Shown piece after piece: positions 8,653-17,435 of a stretch of 64,000 nucleotides of DNA. Within the stretch, counting starts at the first letter, position 1. Each line of letters opens with the position of its first letter. The DNA is taken from contig DATAWP010000066.1 of the NCBI GenBank assembly GCA_036267155.1, forward strand, positions 1 through 64,000, written 5' to 3'. This DNA is from PALSA-1353 sp036267155 (GTDB lineage Bacteria > Planctomycetota > Phycisphaerae > Tepidisphaerales > Tepidisphaeraceae). A model generated the notes under the pieces. That model saw nothing but the letters and a program-made list of their open reading frames with translations, did no database searches and was not told the origin of the DNA. Position numbers and translations under genes: made by a program.

Positions 8653-11082
8653 ATGCCTCGACGTTTCAATCGAAAAATCTCGCGGGCTGCCATACCCCTG
8701 GGCGTCTGCGCGCTCGGGCAAGCCGCCTTGGCGGTGGATATTCAGGGAGTTCTTCCCGCCGCGATCGATCAGCCGCAAACCCATTTGATCCTGCGCCAAA
8801 ATCTGGCGGATGATCCGATCATGGGTCAGGATGTTCTGGGGGACCCGTCGTATGACATACAATCCTTTCTCGATACCGGCACAAGTACCGTTCTGCTGAG
8901 CAACGAGGTTTGGCAATCCTTCGGCCTTGACGACGACAGCTACGATGGTACGGAAATTCAATACAACGACATCGGCATCGGCGGGTCAACGGCATACAAC
9001 GTCTCCACCCCGTATTACGTCTCGCTGGCCCCATTCAGCAGTGACAACGACGTTGAATTCGGCGGCACCGCTCCGGATGTCAGTGCTTACACGACGACCT
9101 TCGGACCGTTGCGTACCGAACTGAATCCGCTGCCGGCGGATGATCCTTCGGATCAGCTCAACATCGCCGGCATGCCGGTGATGCAGGGCAAGGTCGTCGT
9201 GCTCGATGCCCGCCCGGTGAACAACCTGGACGAGGAGCACACCTATCTCTACGCGCCGGGGACGCCGTACAATCCTTCTACATCGGACACCGATCCGGGA
9301 ATTCCGCAGACGCAGTATCACGTGAAGCTCAGCTATGCGTCGTTCGATCAGTTCACGTCGGTTTCGCCGGCGGGGGCGCCAACGCCGGCAACGGCGCCCA
9401 ATCCGTTCATCGGCCCGAATCCGCTGCGCGCCTTGGAAACCAATCCCCCGCCCGACAACACGCCGCCGGTCGCCATCTCGTTTAACGGATATTCTTCCAC
9501 CGGCAGTTTCCTGTTTGACACCGGCGCGGATGTCTCGTTCCTCTCGACGAACGAAGCGGCCAAGCTGCACGTCGAAGCCGAGACCGACAGCCAGGGAAAT
9601 CCCTATCTGATTGATACGGACGATGGGACAATGGTCCCCAACCAGTTCGTCGTTCCCATCGAGGGGACCGGCGGAGAGATCGACGCCGCGGGTTTTTATC
9701 TGGATTCCCTGACCATTCCGACGATCGAGGGCGAGCCGCTGAATTTCGTCGAAGCGCCGATCGTGGTCTTGAACATCACGGTTCAGAATCCCACCACCGG
9801 CCAGACGCTGACGCTGGATGGCGACCTGGGCATGAATTTTCTGGTGGCTTCGTTGGATTTGGATTCGTTCGACATTGATGCCGGGGCATTTGATTGGATC
9901 ACCTTCGACCAGCCCAATGGACTATTGGGCCTGACGCTCACCGGCGATGAGCCGATCGAAACGGCGACGGGCAATACAATCGCCGCGTCATCCGACGCCG
10001 CGATCGGCGACGCCGGGCTCGGCGTTGCTTTTACCGGAGGCACACTGGCCGCGACGGCAAGTTTTATGACGACCCGTCCCATGGAGGTCAGCAGCGCCGG
10101 CGGAACCATCGACACCGCTCCAGGCGCCACGCTGACGCTGAGCCCCGCATCGCTGACATGGTTCGGCGGCACGCTGAGCGCCGCCGACAGCGGAACCCTT
10201 ATGTTCTCCCTGAGCAACGCCAGCGTGTACGTCATCCCGGGGTCAACGCTGAACATCAACGCGGGCGCATCGGTGGTCGTCGGCGGCAGCACCGACCCAT
10301 TCACCGATTCGTTGACGACCTCCAATCACGTCGCCATCATCAACAACGGATCATTCACGGTAAATGCCAACAGTTCCGTTGCGGGAATCACCGGCAACGG
10401 CGCCCTGACGGTGGGCAACGGCTCATCGCACAATACGCTGCAACTGGCGGTTGGCGCCGGCGCCAGCACGGTTTCATCGCTGACGATCAATACCGGTTCC
10501 ACGCTCGATCTGACCAACAATTCTCTCATCATCAACTACGCCGGATCGGCCGATCCCGTGGCGACGATCCGGCAATATCTGGCCAGCGGCTACAACGGCG
10601 GCGCGTGGAACGGCACGGGGATTTCCAGCTCCTCGGCAGCGGCCAACACACGTTACGCCCTCGGATACGCCGACGGCGCCGATGGGATTGTCCAGGGCCT
10701 TTCCAGTGGGCAAATCGAGCTGAAATACACCCTTTACGGCGACACGAATCTGGACGGCGTCGTCAATTCCGTGGATTTCGGAAATTTTGCGGCGAATTTT
10801 GGAAAATCGCACAAGACCTGGGACCAGGGAGATTTTACCTACGATGGCGTCGTGAACTCGATCGACTTCGGACTGCTCGCCGCGAACTTCGGCCATTCCG
10901 CCGGCGGCGCGGCCGTGGCATTGGCATCGAGCGATTGGGCCGCGCTGGACGCGTTCGCCGCGGCAAACGGATTGATGGCCGACGTGCCGGAGCCGGCGTC
11001 AATTGGAGTGATTTGCGCGGCGGGGGCGGGATTACTCTTGCGGCGGAGCAGGCGCGCCCGGCGTGTAGTCACGCCGGGCTAA
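8653..11082 (+). CDS. Exported aspartic-protease-like protein with dockerin-like module and PEP-CTERM tail
   Basis: An 809-aa protein with a signal peptide (RRFNRKISRAAIPLGVCALG). Two aspartic protease motifs appear: SFLDTGTSTVLLS near residue 74 and FLFDTGADVSFLS near residue 288. This is a bilobal, pepsin-like arrangement rather than a single retropepsin unit. A beta-rich repeat region follows, then a double Ca-binding dockerin-like module around residues 695-755 (DTNLDGVVNSVDFG and FTYDGVVNSIDFG). It ends with a PEP-CTERM sorting tail (VPEPASIGVICAAGAGLLLR then Arg-rich). ATG at 8653 was chosen over an upstream GTG because it gives a clean signal peptide. It is likely exported, processed by an exosortase/archaeosortase-type enzyme and surface-held. 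The stop TAA is part of a REP palindrome tail. Confidence 0.8.
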   Translation: MPRRFNRKISRAAIPLGVCALGQAALAVDIQGVLPAAIDQPQTHLILRQNLADDPIMGQDVLGDPSYDIQSFLDTGTSTVLLSNEVWQSFGLDDDSYDGTEIQYNDIGIGGSTAYNVSTPYYVSLAPFSSDNDVEFGGTAPDVSAYTTTFGPLRTELNPLPADDPSDQLNIAGMPVMQGKVVVLDARPVNNLDEEHTYLYAPGTPYNPSTSDTDPGIPQTQYHVKLSYASFDQFTSVSPAGAPTPATAPNPFIGPNPLRALETNPPPDNTPPVAISFNGYSSTGSFLFDTGADVSFLSTNEAAKLHVEAETDSQGNPYLIDTDDGTMVPNQFVVPIEGTGGEIDAAGFYLDSLTIPTIEGEPLNFVEAPIVVLNITVQNPTTGQTLTLDGDLGMNFLVASLDLDSFDIDAGAFDWITFDQPNGLLGLTLTGDEPIETATGNTIAASSDAAIGDAGLGVAFTGGTLAATASFMTTRPMEVSSAGGTIDTAPGATLTLSPASLTWFGGTLSAADSGTLMFSLSNASVYVIPGSTLNINAGASVVVGGSTDPFTDSLTTSNHVAIINNGSFTVNANSSVAGITGNGALTVGNGSSHNTLQLAVGAGASTVSSLTINTGSTLDLTNNSLIINYAGSADPVATIRQYLASGYNGGAWNGTGISSSSAAANTRYALGYADGADGIVQGLSSGQIELKYTLYGDTNLDGVVNSVDFGNFAANFGKSHKTWDQGDFTYDGVVNSIDFGLLAANFGHSAGGAAVALASSDWAALDAFAAANGLMADVPEPASIGVICAAGAGLLLRRSRRARRVVTPG

Positions 11083-11088
11083 ATGGGG
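11056..11088. repeat. REP-like palindrome, copy 1
   Basis: A perfect 10-bp stem, GCCCGGCGTG / CACGCCGGGC, with a TAGT loop, followed by the conserved tail TAAATGGGG. It overlaps the last codons and stop of the PEP-CTERM gene and sits 35 bases ahead of the RAYT gene. Confidence 0.85.
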
Positions 11089-11122
11089 TGAACGGTTGAG
11101 TTTGGTGAGATAGAATGATCTC

Positions 11123-11737
11123 ATGTCAACGCTGGGGATGATGTTTACGGTTTCGACGTATGGGACTTGGCTTCGCGGGGATCCACGCGGATGGGTGGAT
11201 GACGGGATCGTGTTTCCCCCGAATCCACAACTGGAACACGCGGATCGCGCACGACTTAAATATCCTCCATACTACTTTCCGCGCGGGCTTTGGATGGACG
11301 TTGGACAGGCGATCGGCGAATCACTGATTTCTCGAATGCGGATCGCCATTTTGGCCATGTGCGTGCAATCATGGCATGCGCATTTCGTGACGGCGGGGAC
11401 GCCGCATGATGTTTCGGACATCGTGAAGTGTGCGAAAGACGCCGTGAGATGGAAGCTGCAATTGCACCGGCCGATATGGGCGACCGATTATGACAAGCGA
11501 TTCTGCTTTAATGCGGCGTCGGTAATGAATCGGATCGACTACGTGGAACGGCATAATCTACGTGACGGCCTTCCGCGACGCCCATGGGCGTTCCTACGCG
11601 ACTGGCATGAGCCCACCCATTTAGCCCGCGGTGAATACACCGCGGGGAATGCCCGGCATGCGACCACGCCGGGCCAAACGGGAGAATCCGTCGTTCATTT
11701 AATTCCGATGATCAGTATTGCGGCCCGCCGGGGTTGA
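11123..11737 (+). CDS. REP-associated tyrosine transposase (RAYT, Y1/HUH family)
   Basis: A 204-aa single-domain Y1-type transposase. Visible marks are the N-terminal FTVSTYGTWLRGDPRGWVDD common to this subgroup, the metal-binding HxH in SWHAHFVTAG (residues 85 and 87), and the candidate nucleophile tyrosine in MNRIDYVERHNLRDGLP (residue 140). These proteins act on single-stranded REP hairpins and are domesticated or semi-mobile. REP palindromes lie just before the gene and inside its 3' end, so about the last 40 residues are encoded by REP sequence. The ORF runs 26 bases into the convergent moeB-like gene. Activity is plausible since both motifs are kept. Confidence 0.82.
   Translation: MSTLGMMFTVSTYGTWLRGDPRGWVDDGIVFPPNPQLEHADRARLKYPPYYFPRGLWMDVGQAIGESLISRMRIAILAMCVQSWHAHFVTAGTPHDVSDIVKCAKDAVRWKLQLHRPIWATDYDKRFCFNAASVMNRIDYVERHNLRDGLPRRPWAFLRDWHEPTHLARGEYTAGNARHATTPGQTGESVVHLIPMISIAARRG
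11615..11680. repeat. Inverted pair of REP-like palindromes, copies 2 and 3
   Basis: First hairpin: CCCGCGGTG / CACCGCGGG (11,625-11,646) with loop AATA, preceded by CCCATTTAG. Second hairpin: GCCCGGCATG / CCACGCCGGGC type (11,651-11,674) with one mismatch and loop CGAC, followed by CAAACGGG. The two face opposite ways, like a bacterial interspersed mosaic element, and lie inside the RAYT 3' end. Confidence 0.8.
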
Positions 11738-12995
11738 TATCTTTGTTCCACAGCAGAATCCCGCCGGCCATGCTCTTGATGTTCTTGAACCCCTGTTGGC
11801 GAAGGAATTGCGTGAACTGCATGGACCGGCCGCCGCTCTTGCAGTGGACGACGATCCGATCCTGCTCGTGTCCCTTCAACTCGCCAATTCGCTGCGGTAA
11901 TTGTTGCAGCGGAATGAGCGTGGCACCGGGAATTTGCGTGATCGCCTGCTCGCTGGGCAAACGGCAATCGATGAATACGAAATCTTCATTCTTATCCAGC
12001 AGCGATTTCACCTCGCGCGGGGTGATTTCCCAATCCGGCTTGAATGGATAATTCGGCGGAAGCCCTTTGGAATCAAGCGACGGATCGGGCGCCGCGCCGG
12101 CGGGGGATTTGGCGCGGCGGACCTCGGCTTCGGTTTCGGCCAGGCTCTTGGGATCGAGCGTCGGAACGCCGCAGAATTCCTCGTAGTCGATCGGCTTGGT
12201 GATGGTCGGATGCTCTCCGCAAACCGGGCAGGCCGGGTCCCGCGGCACCTTGAAGTTTCTGAATTCCAGATCGAGCGAGCTGAAGGTGGTCAGACGACCG
12301 ATGGCGGGGCGGCCGATGCCGAGGATCAGCTTCAGAACCTCATTGGCCTGTAGGGTGCCGATGATGCCCGGCAGCACGCCGACCACGCCGCCTTCGGCGC
12401 AGCTCGGGACCGAGCCAGCCTCGGGCGGCTCGGGATACATGCAGCGGTAGCACGGCCCGCGCTCGCCGGGACGGTACGGATTCGGCAGGTGCGGGGCGAA
12501 TACCGTTACCATTCCTTCGAATCGGAAGATGGACCCGTACACATTGGGCTTTTTCAGCAGCACGCACGCGTCGTTCACGCAGTAGCGCGTTGGAAAATTA
12601 TCCGTGCCGTCGATGATGATGTCGTAATCTTTGATCAGGTCCAACACATTGCTGCCGTTGACGACGGTTTTGTGTTCGTTGATTCGGACATCGGGGTTGA
12701 GGTCTTTCAGCCGCTTGGCGGCCGCCGTGACTTTCTCTTCGCCGATGTTGGAAACGCCGAACAAAACCTGGCGCTGAAGATTGCTCGGGCTGACGACATC
12801 AACATCGGCCAGCCCAATGGTTCCCACTCCCGCGGCGGCCAAATAAAGGCTGATCGGGCAACCCAGTCCTCCGGCGCCGATGCACAGAACTTTGGCGTTG
12901 AGAAGCTTAAGCTGGCCTTCCATGCCGACTTCGGGCAGGATCAGGTGCCGCTTGTAGCGGTTGATTTGTTCAGTGTTTAGAAGCGAAATAGCCAT
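11712..12995 (-). CDS. MoeB/ThiF-type sulfur-carrier adenylyltransferase fused to a rhodanese domain
   Basis: A 427-aa two-domain enzyme that adenylates the C-terminus of a ubiquitin-like sulfur carrier (MoaD or ThiS type) and can pass on sulfur. N-terminal E1-like domain: nucleotide loop GAGGLGCPISLYLAAAGVG, DNFPTRYCVNDAC, zinc cysteines in CYRCMYP and CPVCGEHP. C-terminal rhodanese domain with the active-site loop VVHCKSGGRSMQ. The domain order matches MoeZ/MOCS3-like proteins. No moa or thi genes are adjacent, so the pathway (molybdopterin, thiamine, cysteine or tRNA thiolation) is not fixed by context. Confidence 0.9.
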   Translation of the reverse strand: MAISLLNTEQINRYKRHLILPEVGMEGQLKLLNAKVLCIGAGGLGCPISLYLAAAGVGTIGLADVDVVSPSNLQRQVLFGVSNIGEEKVTAAAKRLKDLNPDVRINEHKTVVNGSNVLDLIKDYDIIIDGTDNFPTRYCVNDACVLLKKPNVYGSIFRFEGMVTVFAPHLPNPYRPGERGPCYRCMYPEPPEAGSVPSCAEGGVVGVLPGIIGTLQANEVLKLILGIGRPAIGRLTTFSSLDLEFRNFKVPRDPACPVCGEHPTITKPIDYEEFCGVPTLDPKSLAETEAEVRRAKSPAGAAPDPSLDSKGLPPNYPFKPDWEITPREVKSLLDKNEDFVFIDCRLPSEQAITQIPGATLIPLQQLPQRIGELKGHEQDRIVVHCKSGGRSMQFTQFLRQQGFKNIKSMAGGILLWNKDINPGGPQY

Positions 12996-13065
12996 GGGAA
13001 GACCCTAGTTCACGTAAGCGCCAGGGTCAAGTTATGGCCGTTTTTTGCGTTTGCAGGAGACAAAG

Positions 13066-14190
13066 ATGGACAGCGAGATCAAGATCAAATTGGACCGGCT
13101 CGGGAAGTTTATGGATCGACACGGGCTGGATGGTGTGTTTCTGAACCATCGGGCGAACTTCGCGTGGATCACCGGCGGGAAGAACAACTACATCGCGGGC
13201 AATTCGCCCAACGGCGTCGCCGGCATCCTCGCGACGCGCGATAGCCGAATCTGTTTCACGAACACCATCGAGGGGCCGCGGTTCGCCAATGAGGAATTGA
13301 CGGGGACCGGGATCGAAGTCATTACCTTTCCCTGGTACGACGGCCGGGCCGGGCAGAAAACACTCAAGGAGTTGATCGCCGGCAGGAAAATCGCCGCGGA
13401 TGTGGCGGACAACGGCGATTGCGATCGGTTCGGCGCGGGTTGCTTGCCATTGCCCGAGGATTTCGTCCAACTGCGCTGGGCGCTGACGGAGCAGGAAATT
13501 CAGCGATATCGCGAGGGAGGCAAGCGGACGAGCGCGGCGATCGAAACCGCCTGCCGGCGAATTTCCCGCAACATGACCGAACATGAAATCGCGGCCGCAC
13601 TCGACGCGGAGGTCCGCAATCGCAGCCTGCTGCCGGTCGTGACGCTCGTGGCGGCGGATGACCGCGTGGCCCAATACCGGCATCCGATCCCGACCGACCT
13701 GCGCGCGTCACGGTATTGTATGCTCGTCACGTGCGCATCGTTCGGCGGCCTGATCTCGAACATGACGCGTTTCGTCAGCTTCCAGCCGCTGCCGGCCGAG
13801 ATCAAAAAGAAGCAGCAAGCGGTGTGCAACGTGGATGCGGCGGTGAATCTTTCGACGAAGCCGGGAAAGACGCTGGGCGAGATGTTCAAGGTTCTGGAAA
13901 AGGCGTATGCCGTTAACGGATTCGAAGGGGAATTTGCATTGCACCATCAAGGCGGATCGACCGGCTACGCCGGGCGCGAGGCGTTCGCCGATCCAACTTC
14001 GGACATTCGCGTGCTGGAAAACCAGGCGTTCGCGTGGAACCCATCCATCACGGGCGTGAAGTGCGAAGACACCATCGTCTGCCGCGCAGCGGGGATTGAA
14101 ATGATCACGCCGATGTCGGCCGATTGGCCGAAGGTGCGAGGGACATTCGAGGATCAATCATTGGACCGGCCGGACATTCTCGTTCGATGA
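13066..14190 (+). CDS. M24 (pita-bread fold) family protein lacking most metal ligands
   Basis: A 374-aa protein with the creatinase-type N-terminal domain (LGKFMDRHGLDGVFLNHRAN) and the M24 catalytic fold. ATG at 13,066 has AGGAG upstream. In aminopeptidase P and related enzymes the two metal-binding aspartates lie in a VDxG...D pattern. Here that stretch reads VTCASFGGLISNMTRFVSF, with no aspartate at either place. The first glutamate site reads FAWNPSITG. A His (ALHHQGGSTGY) and the final Glu (KCEDTIV) remain. It is therefore unlikely to be a normal dimetal peptidase; a creatinase-like metal-free hydrolase or an inactive relative is more likely. Its 3' end overlaps the convergent ABC ATPase gene by 33 bases. 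Confidence 0.8.
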   Translation: MDSEIKIKLDRLGKFMDRHGLDGVFLNHRANFAWITGGKNNYIAGNSPNGVAGILATRDSRICFTNTIEGPRFANEELTGTGIEVITFPWYDGRAGQKTLKELIAGRKIAADVADNGDCDRFGAGCLPLPEDFVQLRWALTEQEIQRYREGGKRTSAAIETACRRISRNMTEHEIAAALDAEVRNRSLLPVVTLVAADDRVAQYRHPIPTDLRASRYCMLVTCASFGGLISNMTRFVSFQPLPAEIKKKQQAVCNVDAAVNLSTKPGKTLGEMFKVLEKAYAVNGFEGEFALHHQGGSTGYAGREAFADPTSDIRVLENQAFAWNPSITGVKCEDTIVCRAAGIEMITPMSADWPKVRGTFEDQSLDRPDILVR

Positions 14191-15531
14191 GTTGGACGGC
14201 TCGGTGTCGAGGAACAATTCTTCGGAGGAGGCGTCGTAGCCGAAGATTTCCGCGAATCGGCCCCAGCCGACGATCGTATTGAATACCTTCTCCACGTCCT
14301 CCGTGGTGAGGCGGACGGCCAACTCCTCTTCGATGATCTCCTTGCTGAGACGATTGCCCTTGGCTTCCTTGAGCAGGTGCATCACAAAGCGGAACGTTCC
14401 GAGCGTGAGAATCTGACTGCGGAAGATCGTTTTGCGTCCGTTGATGTCGGCATCCAGAAATCGCCGGCCGATATCGGTCAGCAGCACTTGATTCTTCGGC
14501 GTATCCAGGAAATCCAGCAGCTCGCCGGCCTTGGTGACGGCGATCGTGTGGCCGAAATCATATTCCGTCAGTTGGTCGAGCTTGAATACGTCGAGTTGGC
14601 CGCCATGATCGCGGACGATTTCCATCAGTCCAAAGACATGGCCAAGATTAACCGCCGGCAGCGGGGCGGGTTCGGGAATGGTGCCGGGGGCCTCGACAGG
14701 AACCGCCGTTTCCTCCGGCACATCGGGCAACTGGTCCTTGGTGATCACATCGTGCAGGCGCTGAACCATGCGTTGGAAGATCGGCGTCTGATATTCGCGA
14801 GGATGCGGCACGTCGTTCTGGATCGTGGTGCGAATGTGGCCGGGCCGGGTGCCGAGGACGACGATCCGGTCAGCCAAAAATACCGCCTCTTCAATGTGAT
14901 GGGTGATGACCACGACACTCTTGGGTTGGAAGGGGAGCTTGCTCTGGCCGCCGGACCACATGCGGTAGATTTCGGTGCGAAGGCTTTCGGCGGTGAAGAC
15001 GTCCAGGGCGCTGCAGGGCTCGTCCATGCAAAGAAGCTCCGGAGCGCGGGCCAGGGCGCGGGCGATGCCGACGCGCTGCTTCATGCCGCCGGAGAGTTCC
15101 TTGGGATACGCCTCCTCAAAGCCTTCCAGGCCGACCACGTCGATGCAGCGGGTGATGCGGTCCTTGGCCGTCGCGGGATCGAGTTCCAGGCCGTTGAGCG
15201 CAAGCTTGATGTTGTCGTTGACGGTGAGCCACGGAAACAGGGCGAAATTCTGGAACACAAGCGAAACGCCCGGATGGATTCCCACCAGCGGCTGTCCGTG
15301 CACCAGAACCGTTCCGCTGCTTGGCCGCAGCAGTCCGATCATGATGCGCAGGAGCGTGCTTTTGCCCGATCCGCTGGGGCCGAGGATGGCCAGAACCTCT
15401 CCCGCACGCACGGCCAGGGAGATCTTATCCAGCACCAACAGGCGATTGGTGGCTTCGGGATCGCCGAAGACCATTGAGACATCCACTACTTCCGCGATGG
15501 GGGAGCCGTTTTCCATATCCGCCGTTGCCAA
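14158..15531 (-). CDS. NitT/TauT-type ABC transporter ATP-binding protein with C-terminal AAA-associated domain
   Basis: Energises import of an anion such as nitrate, sulfonate or bicarbonate. Walker A GPSGSGKST, Q-loop region VFQNFALFPWLTVND, signature LSGGMKQRVGIARALARAPE, Walker B LLCMDEPCSALD and switch His VVITHHIEEAVF are all intact. About 170 extra residues follow (ATTIPEPAP onward to EELFLDTEPS), matching the AAA-associated regulatory domain seen on some such ATPases. It begins directly after the stop of the permease gene, so both are one operon. No substrate-binding protein is present in the window. Confidence 0.88.
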   Translation of the reverse strand: MATADMENGSPIAEVVDVSMVFGDPEATNRLLVLDKISLAVRAGEVLAILGPSGSGKSTLLRIMIGLLRPSSGTVLVHGQPLVGIHPGVSLVFQNFALFPWLTVNDNIKLALNGLELDPATAKDRITRCIDVVGLEGFEEAYPKELSGGMKQRVGIARALARAPELLCMDEPCSALDVFTAESLRTEIYRMWSGGQSKLPFQPKSVVVITHHIEEAVFLADRIVVLGTRPGHIRTTIQNDVPHPREYQTPIFQRMVQRLHDVITKDQLPDVPEETAVPVEAPGTIPEPAPLPAVNLGHVFGLMEIVRDHGGQLDVFKLDQLTEYDFGHTIAVTKAGELLDFLDTPKNQVLLTDIGRRFLDADINGRKTIFRSQILTLGTFRFVMHLLKEAKGNRLSKEIIEEELAVRLTTEDVEKVFNTIVGWGRFAEIFGYDASSEELFLDTEPSNSSNENVRPVQ

Positions 15532-17295
15532 TTATACGTTCAGACTATAGCGACCTTCCGCGAGCCGATAGAGCCGCTTCCAGAAAATGCGATTAATGAT
15601 GATGACCGCCAACGCCATGGTAACGACGGAGGCGGCCAGCAATTGGAAATGGCCGTTTGCCGTCGCATCGTCGATGAGCGAGCCCAGGCCAAAAGCATAA
15701 TACGTTGTGGATTCGCCGCCCTTGCCGGGAAGCGAGATATCTTCCGCGACGATGGTGGCGTTCCACGCCCCGCCGGCCGCGGTGATCAGGCCGGTGGCCA
15801 GATACGGAAAGACGGCCGGAATATAGATTCGAGTCCAGCGTTGCCAGATGCTGAGATGATAAACCCGCCCGGCCTCGCGCAGGTCGCTGGGGATGGCCAT
15901 CGCGCCGGCGATGACGTTGAACAGCGTGTACCACTGCGTTCCCATTAGCATCAGAACAATGGCGCCGAACGTGAAGGGGATGCTCAGTTTCGCCATGAAC
16001 ACGCAGAGCATGAGATAAATCATCGGAGCGGGAAAGCTCGCGAGGATTTGGACGACGGGTTGAAGCCGATTCGCCCAGCGGGCGGAAAGGCCGATCAGTA
16101 TCCCGGCCGGAAGCGTCCACGCCGCGCCGATCGCCACGGCGGCGACGGTCCGGCCGAATGACAGCAGCAGCGCTAACAGAACGGTGGTCCATCCCTTCTG
16201 ATCGCCGTTCTGGTGAAAGGGAAGCTGGATCAGAAGGCCGGCCAGCTCCAGCGTCCCCCACGCGGCCAGCGCCAGCAGACCGGCTGCCACCAGCCACCTG
16301 GCCGCCGCCAGCCACCGCCGTGACGCCCGGGCGGCGGAGTCGGATTTTGTCCCATGCCTCGGCGCATCGGTGTCATGGCGGCGCTTCCAGTAGCGTTCGA
16401 TGAAACTCAACAGCCTCGATCGCCGCAGCAACTGCAACACCCAGGAATGAGCCGGCTCGGACGTCGCCGTTTCTTCGAGTTTGAATCGTTGGCTCCAGAC
16501 CACGATCGGCCGCCACACGATCTGGTCGCACAGCACAATCACCAGGATCATGGCGACGACCCCGGCAACCATGGCGGGAATATTCCAGTCGTTCTGGGCC
16601 TGATTCATGTAAGAGCCAAGGCCCGGCAGCCGATAGTCCACCCCGTTGAGCGTGAAAGCTTCGTCGACGGTGATGATGAACCAGCCGCCGGCCATGGACA
16701 TCATCGAATTCCATACCAAGCCGATCATCGAGGCCGGCAGCTCGAGATATCGGAAAATCTGCCACCCGCTGAGATGCTGTATCGCCGCCGCCTCGCGCAG
16801 CGCATCGGGGATCGCGCGGACGCTTCCGTAATAGCTGAAGGTCATGTTCCACGCCTGCGCAGTGAAGATCATGACGACGCATGCGATCTCCAGCCCAAGC
16901 CAGCTCGTGGGAAACAAATGAACGAACAGCAGCACCAGCCCGGGAAGAAACGCGAGGACCGGAAGAGATTGCAGCACGTCCAGCAGCGGAACCAGGAACT
17001 TTTCCGCGGTTCGGCTATGGGCGATGATCGTTCCGTAAACCAGCGTAAACACCAGCGACAGTCCGTATGCGATGAAAGCGCGGCTAAGGCTTAAGAAGGC
17101 GTATTTCGGAAGCGCCCAAAAGGAAAGATTGATGATGACGCCTGACGGGCGCGGCTCGGCGGTATGGCCGAGGATCGACGCGACGGCAACGATCAGTCCC
17201 GCGACGCCAAGAATCACCAGTGCGTCGATTCCGACGTTGGCCGGTTTTTTCAGCGCTTGCCGGACCTTGTCGGAATAAGCGATCACCCAGGCCAT
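15532..17295 (-). CDS. ABC transporter permease, two permease units fused
   Basis: A 587-aa membrane protein formed of two BPD-type permease halves. The EAA-like loops are visible in each half: IPDALREAAAIQHLSGWQIF and IPSDLREAGRVYHLSIWQRW, the coupling helices that dock on the ATPase. Each half has about five to six hydrophobic helices, joined by an Arg-rich linker around residues 300-330. This duplication in one chain fits a NitT/TauT-like importer where homodimeric permeases are usual. Likely substrate is an oxyanion or sulfonate, unproven. Confidence 0.88.
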   Translation of the reverse strand: MAWVIAYSDKVRQALKKPANVGIDALVILGVAGLIVAVASILGHTAEPRPSGVIINLSFWALPKYAFLSLSRAFIAYGLSLVFTLVYGTIIAHSRTAEKFLVPLLDVLQSLPVLAFLPGLVLLFVHLFPTSWLGLEIACVVMIFTAQAWNMTFSYYGSVRAIPDALREAAAIQHLSGWQIFRYLELPASMIGLVWNSMMSMAGGWFIITVDEAFTLNGVDYRLPGLGSYMNQAQNDWNIPAMVAGVVAMILVIVLCDQIVWRPIVVWSQRFKLEETATSEPAHSWVLQLLRRSRLLSFIERYWKRRHDTDAPRHGTKSDSAARASRRWLAAARWLVAAGLLALAAWGTLELAGLLIQLPFHQNGDQKGWTTVLLALLLSFGRTVAAVAIGAAWTLPAGILIGLSARWANRLQPVVQILASFPAPMIYLMLCVFMAKLSIPFTFGAIVLMLMGTQWYTLFNVIAGAMAIPSDLREAGRVYHLSIWQRWTRIYIPAVFPYLATGLITAAGGAWNATIVAEDISLPGKGGESTTYYAFGLGSLIDDATANGHFQLLAASVVTMALAVIIINRIFWKRLYRLAEGRYSLNV

Positions 17296-17364
17296 GAGCC
17301 GGGGATTTTAGGGATGGGAACGCGGATTGCGAGCGAACGGAAACCCAAACGGCGCGCCCATCCC

Positions 17365-17399
17365 CATTTAGCCCCCGGTGATTCACCGGGGGCCAAATG
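17365..17399. repeat. REP-like palindrome, copy 4
   Basis: Stem GCCCCCGGTG / CACCGGGGGC with loop ATT, extended outward by CATTT / AAATG. It lies in the 140-base gap between dnaA and the permease gene, both on the minus strand, and nearly matches copy 5. Confidence 0.9.
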
Positions 17400-17435
17400 C
17401 AGAAAGCCGCGTCCTTCGGAGTTCGGATTTTCCCC

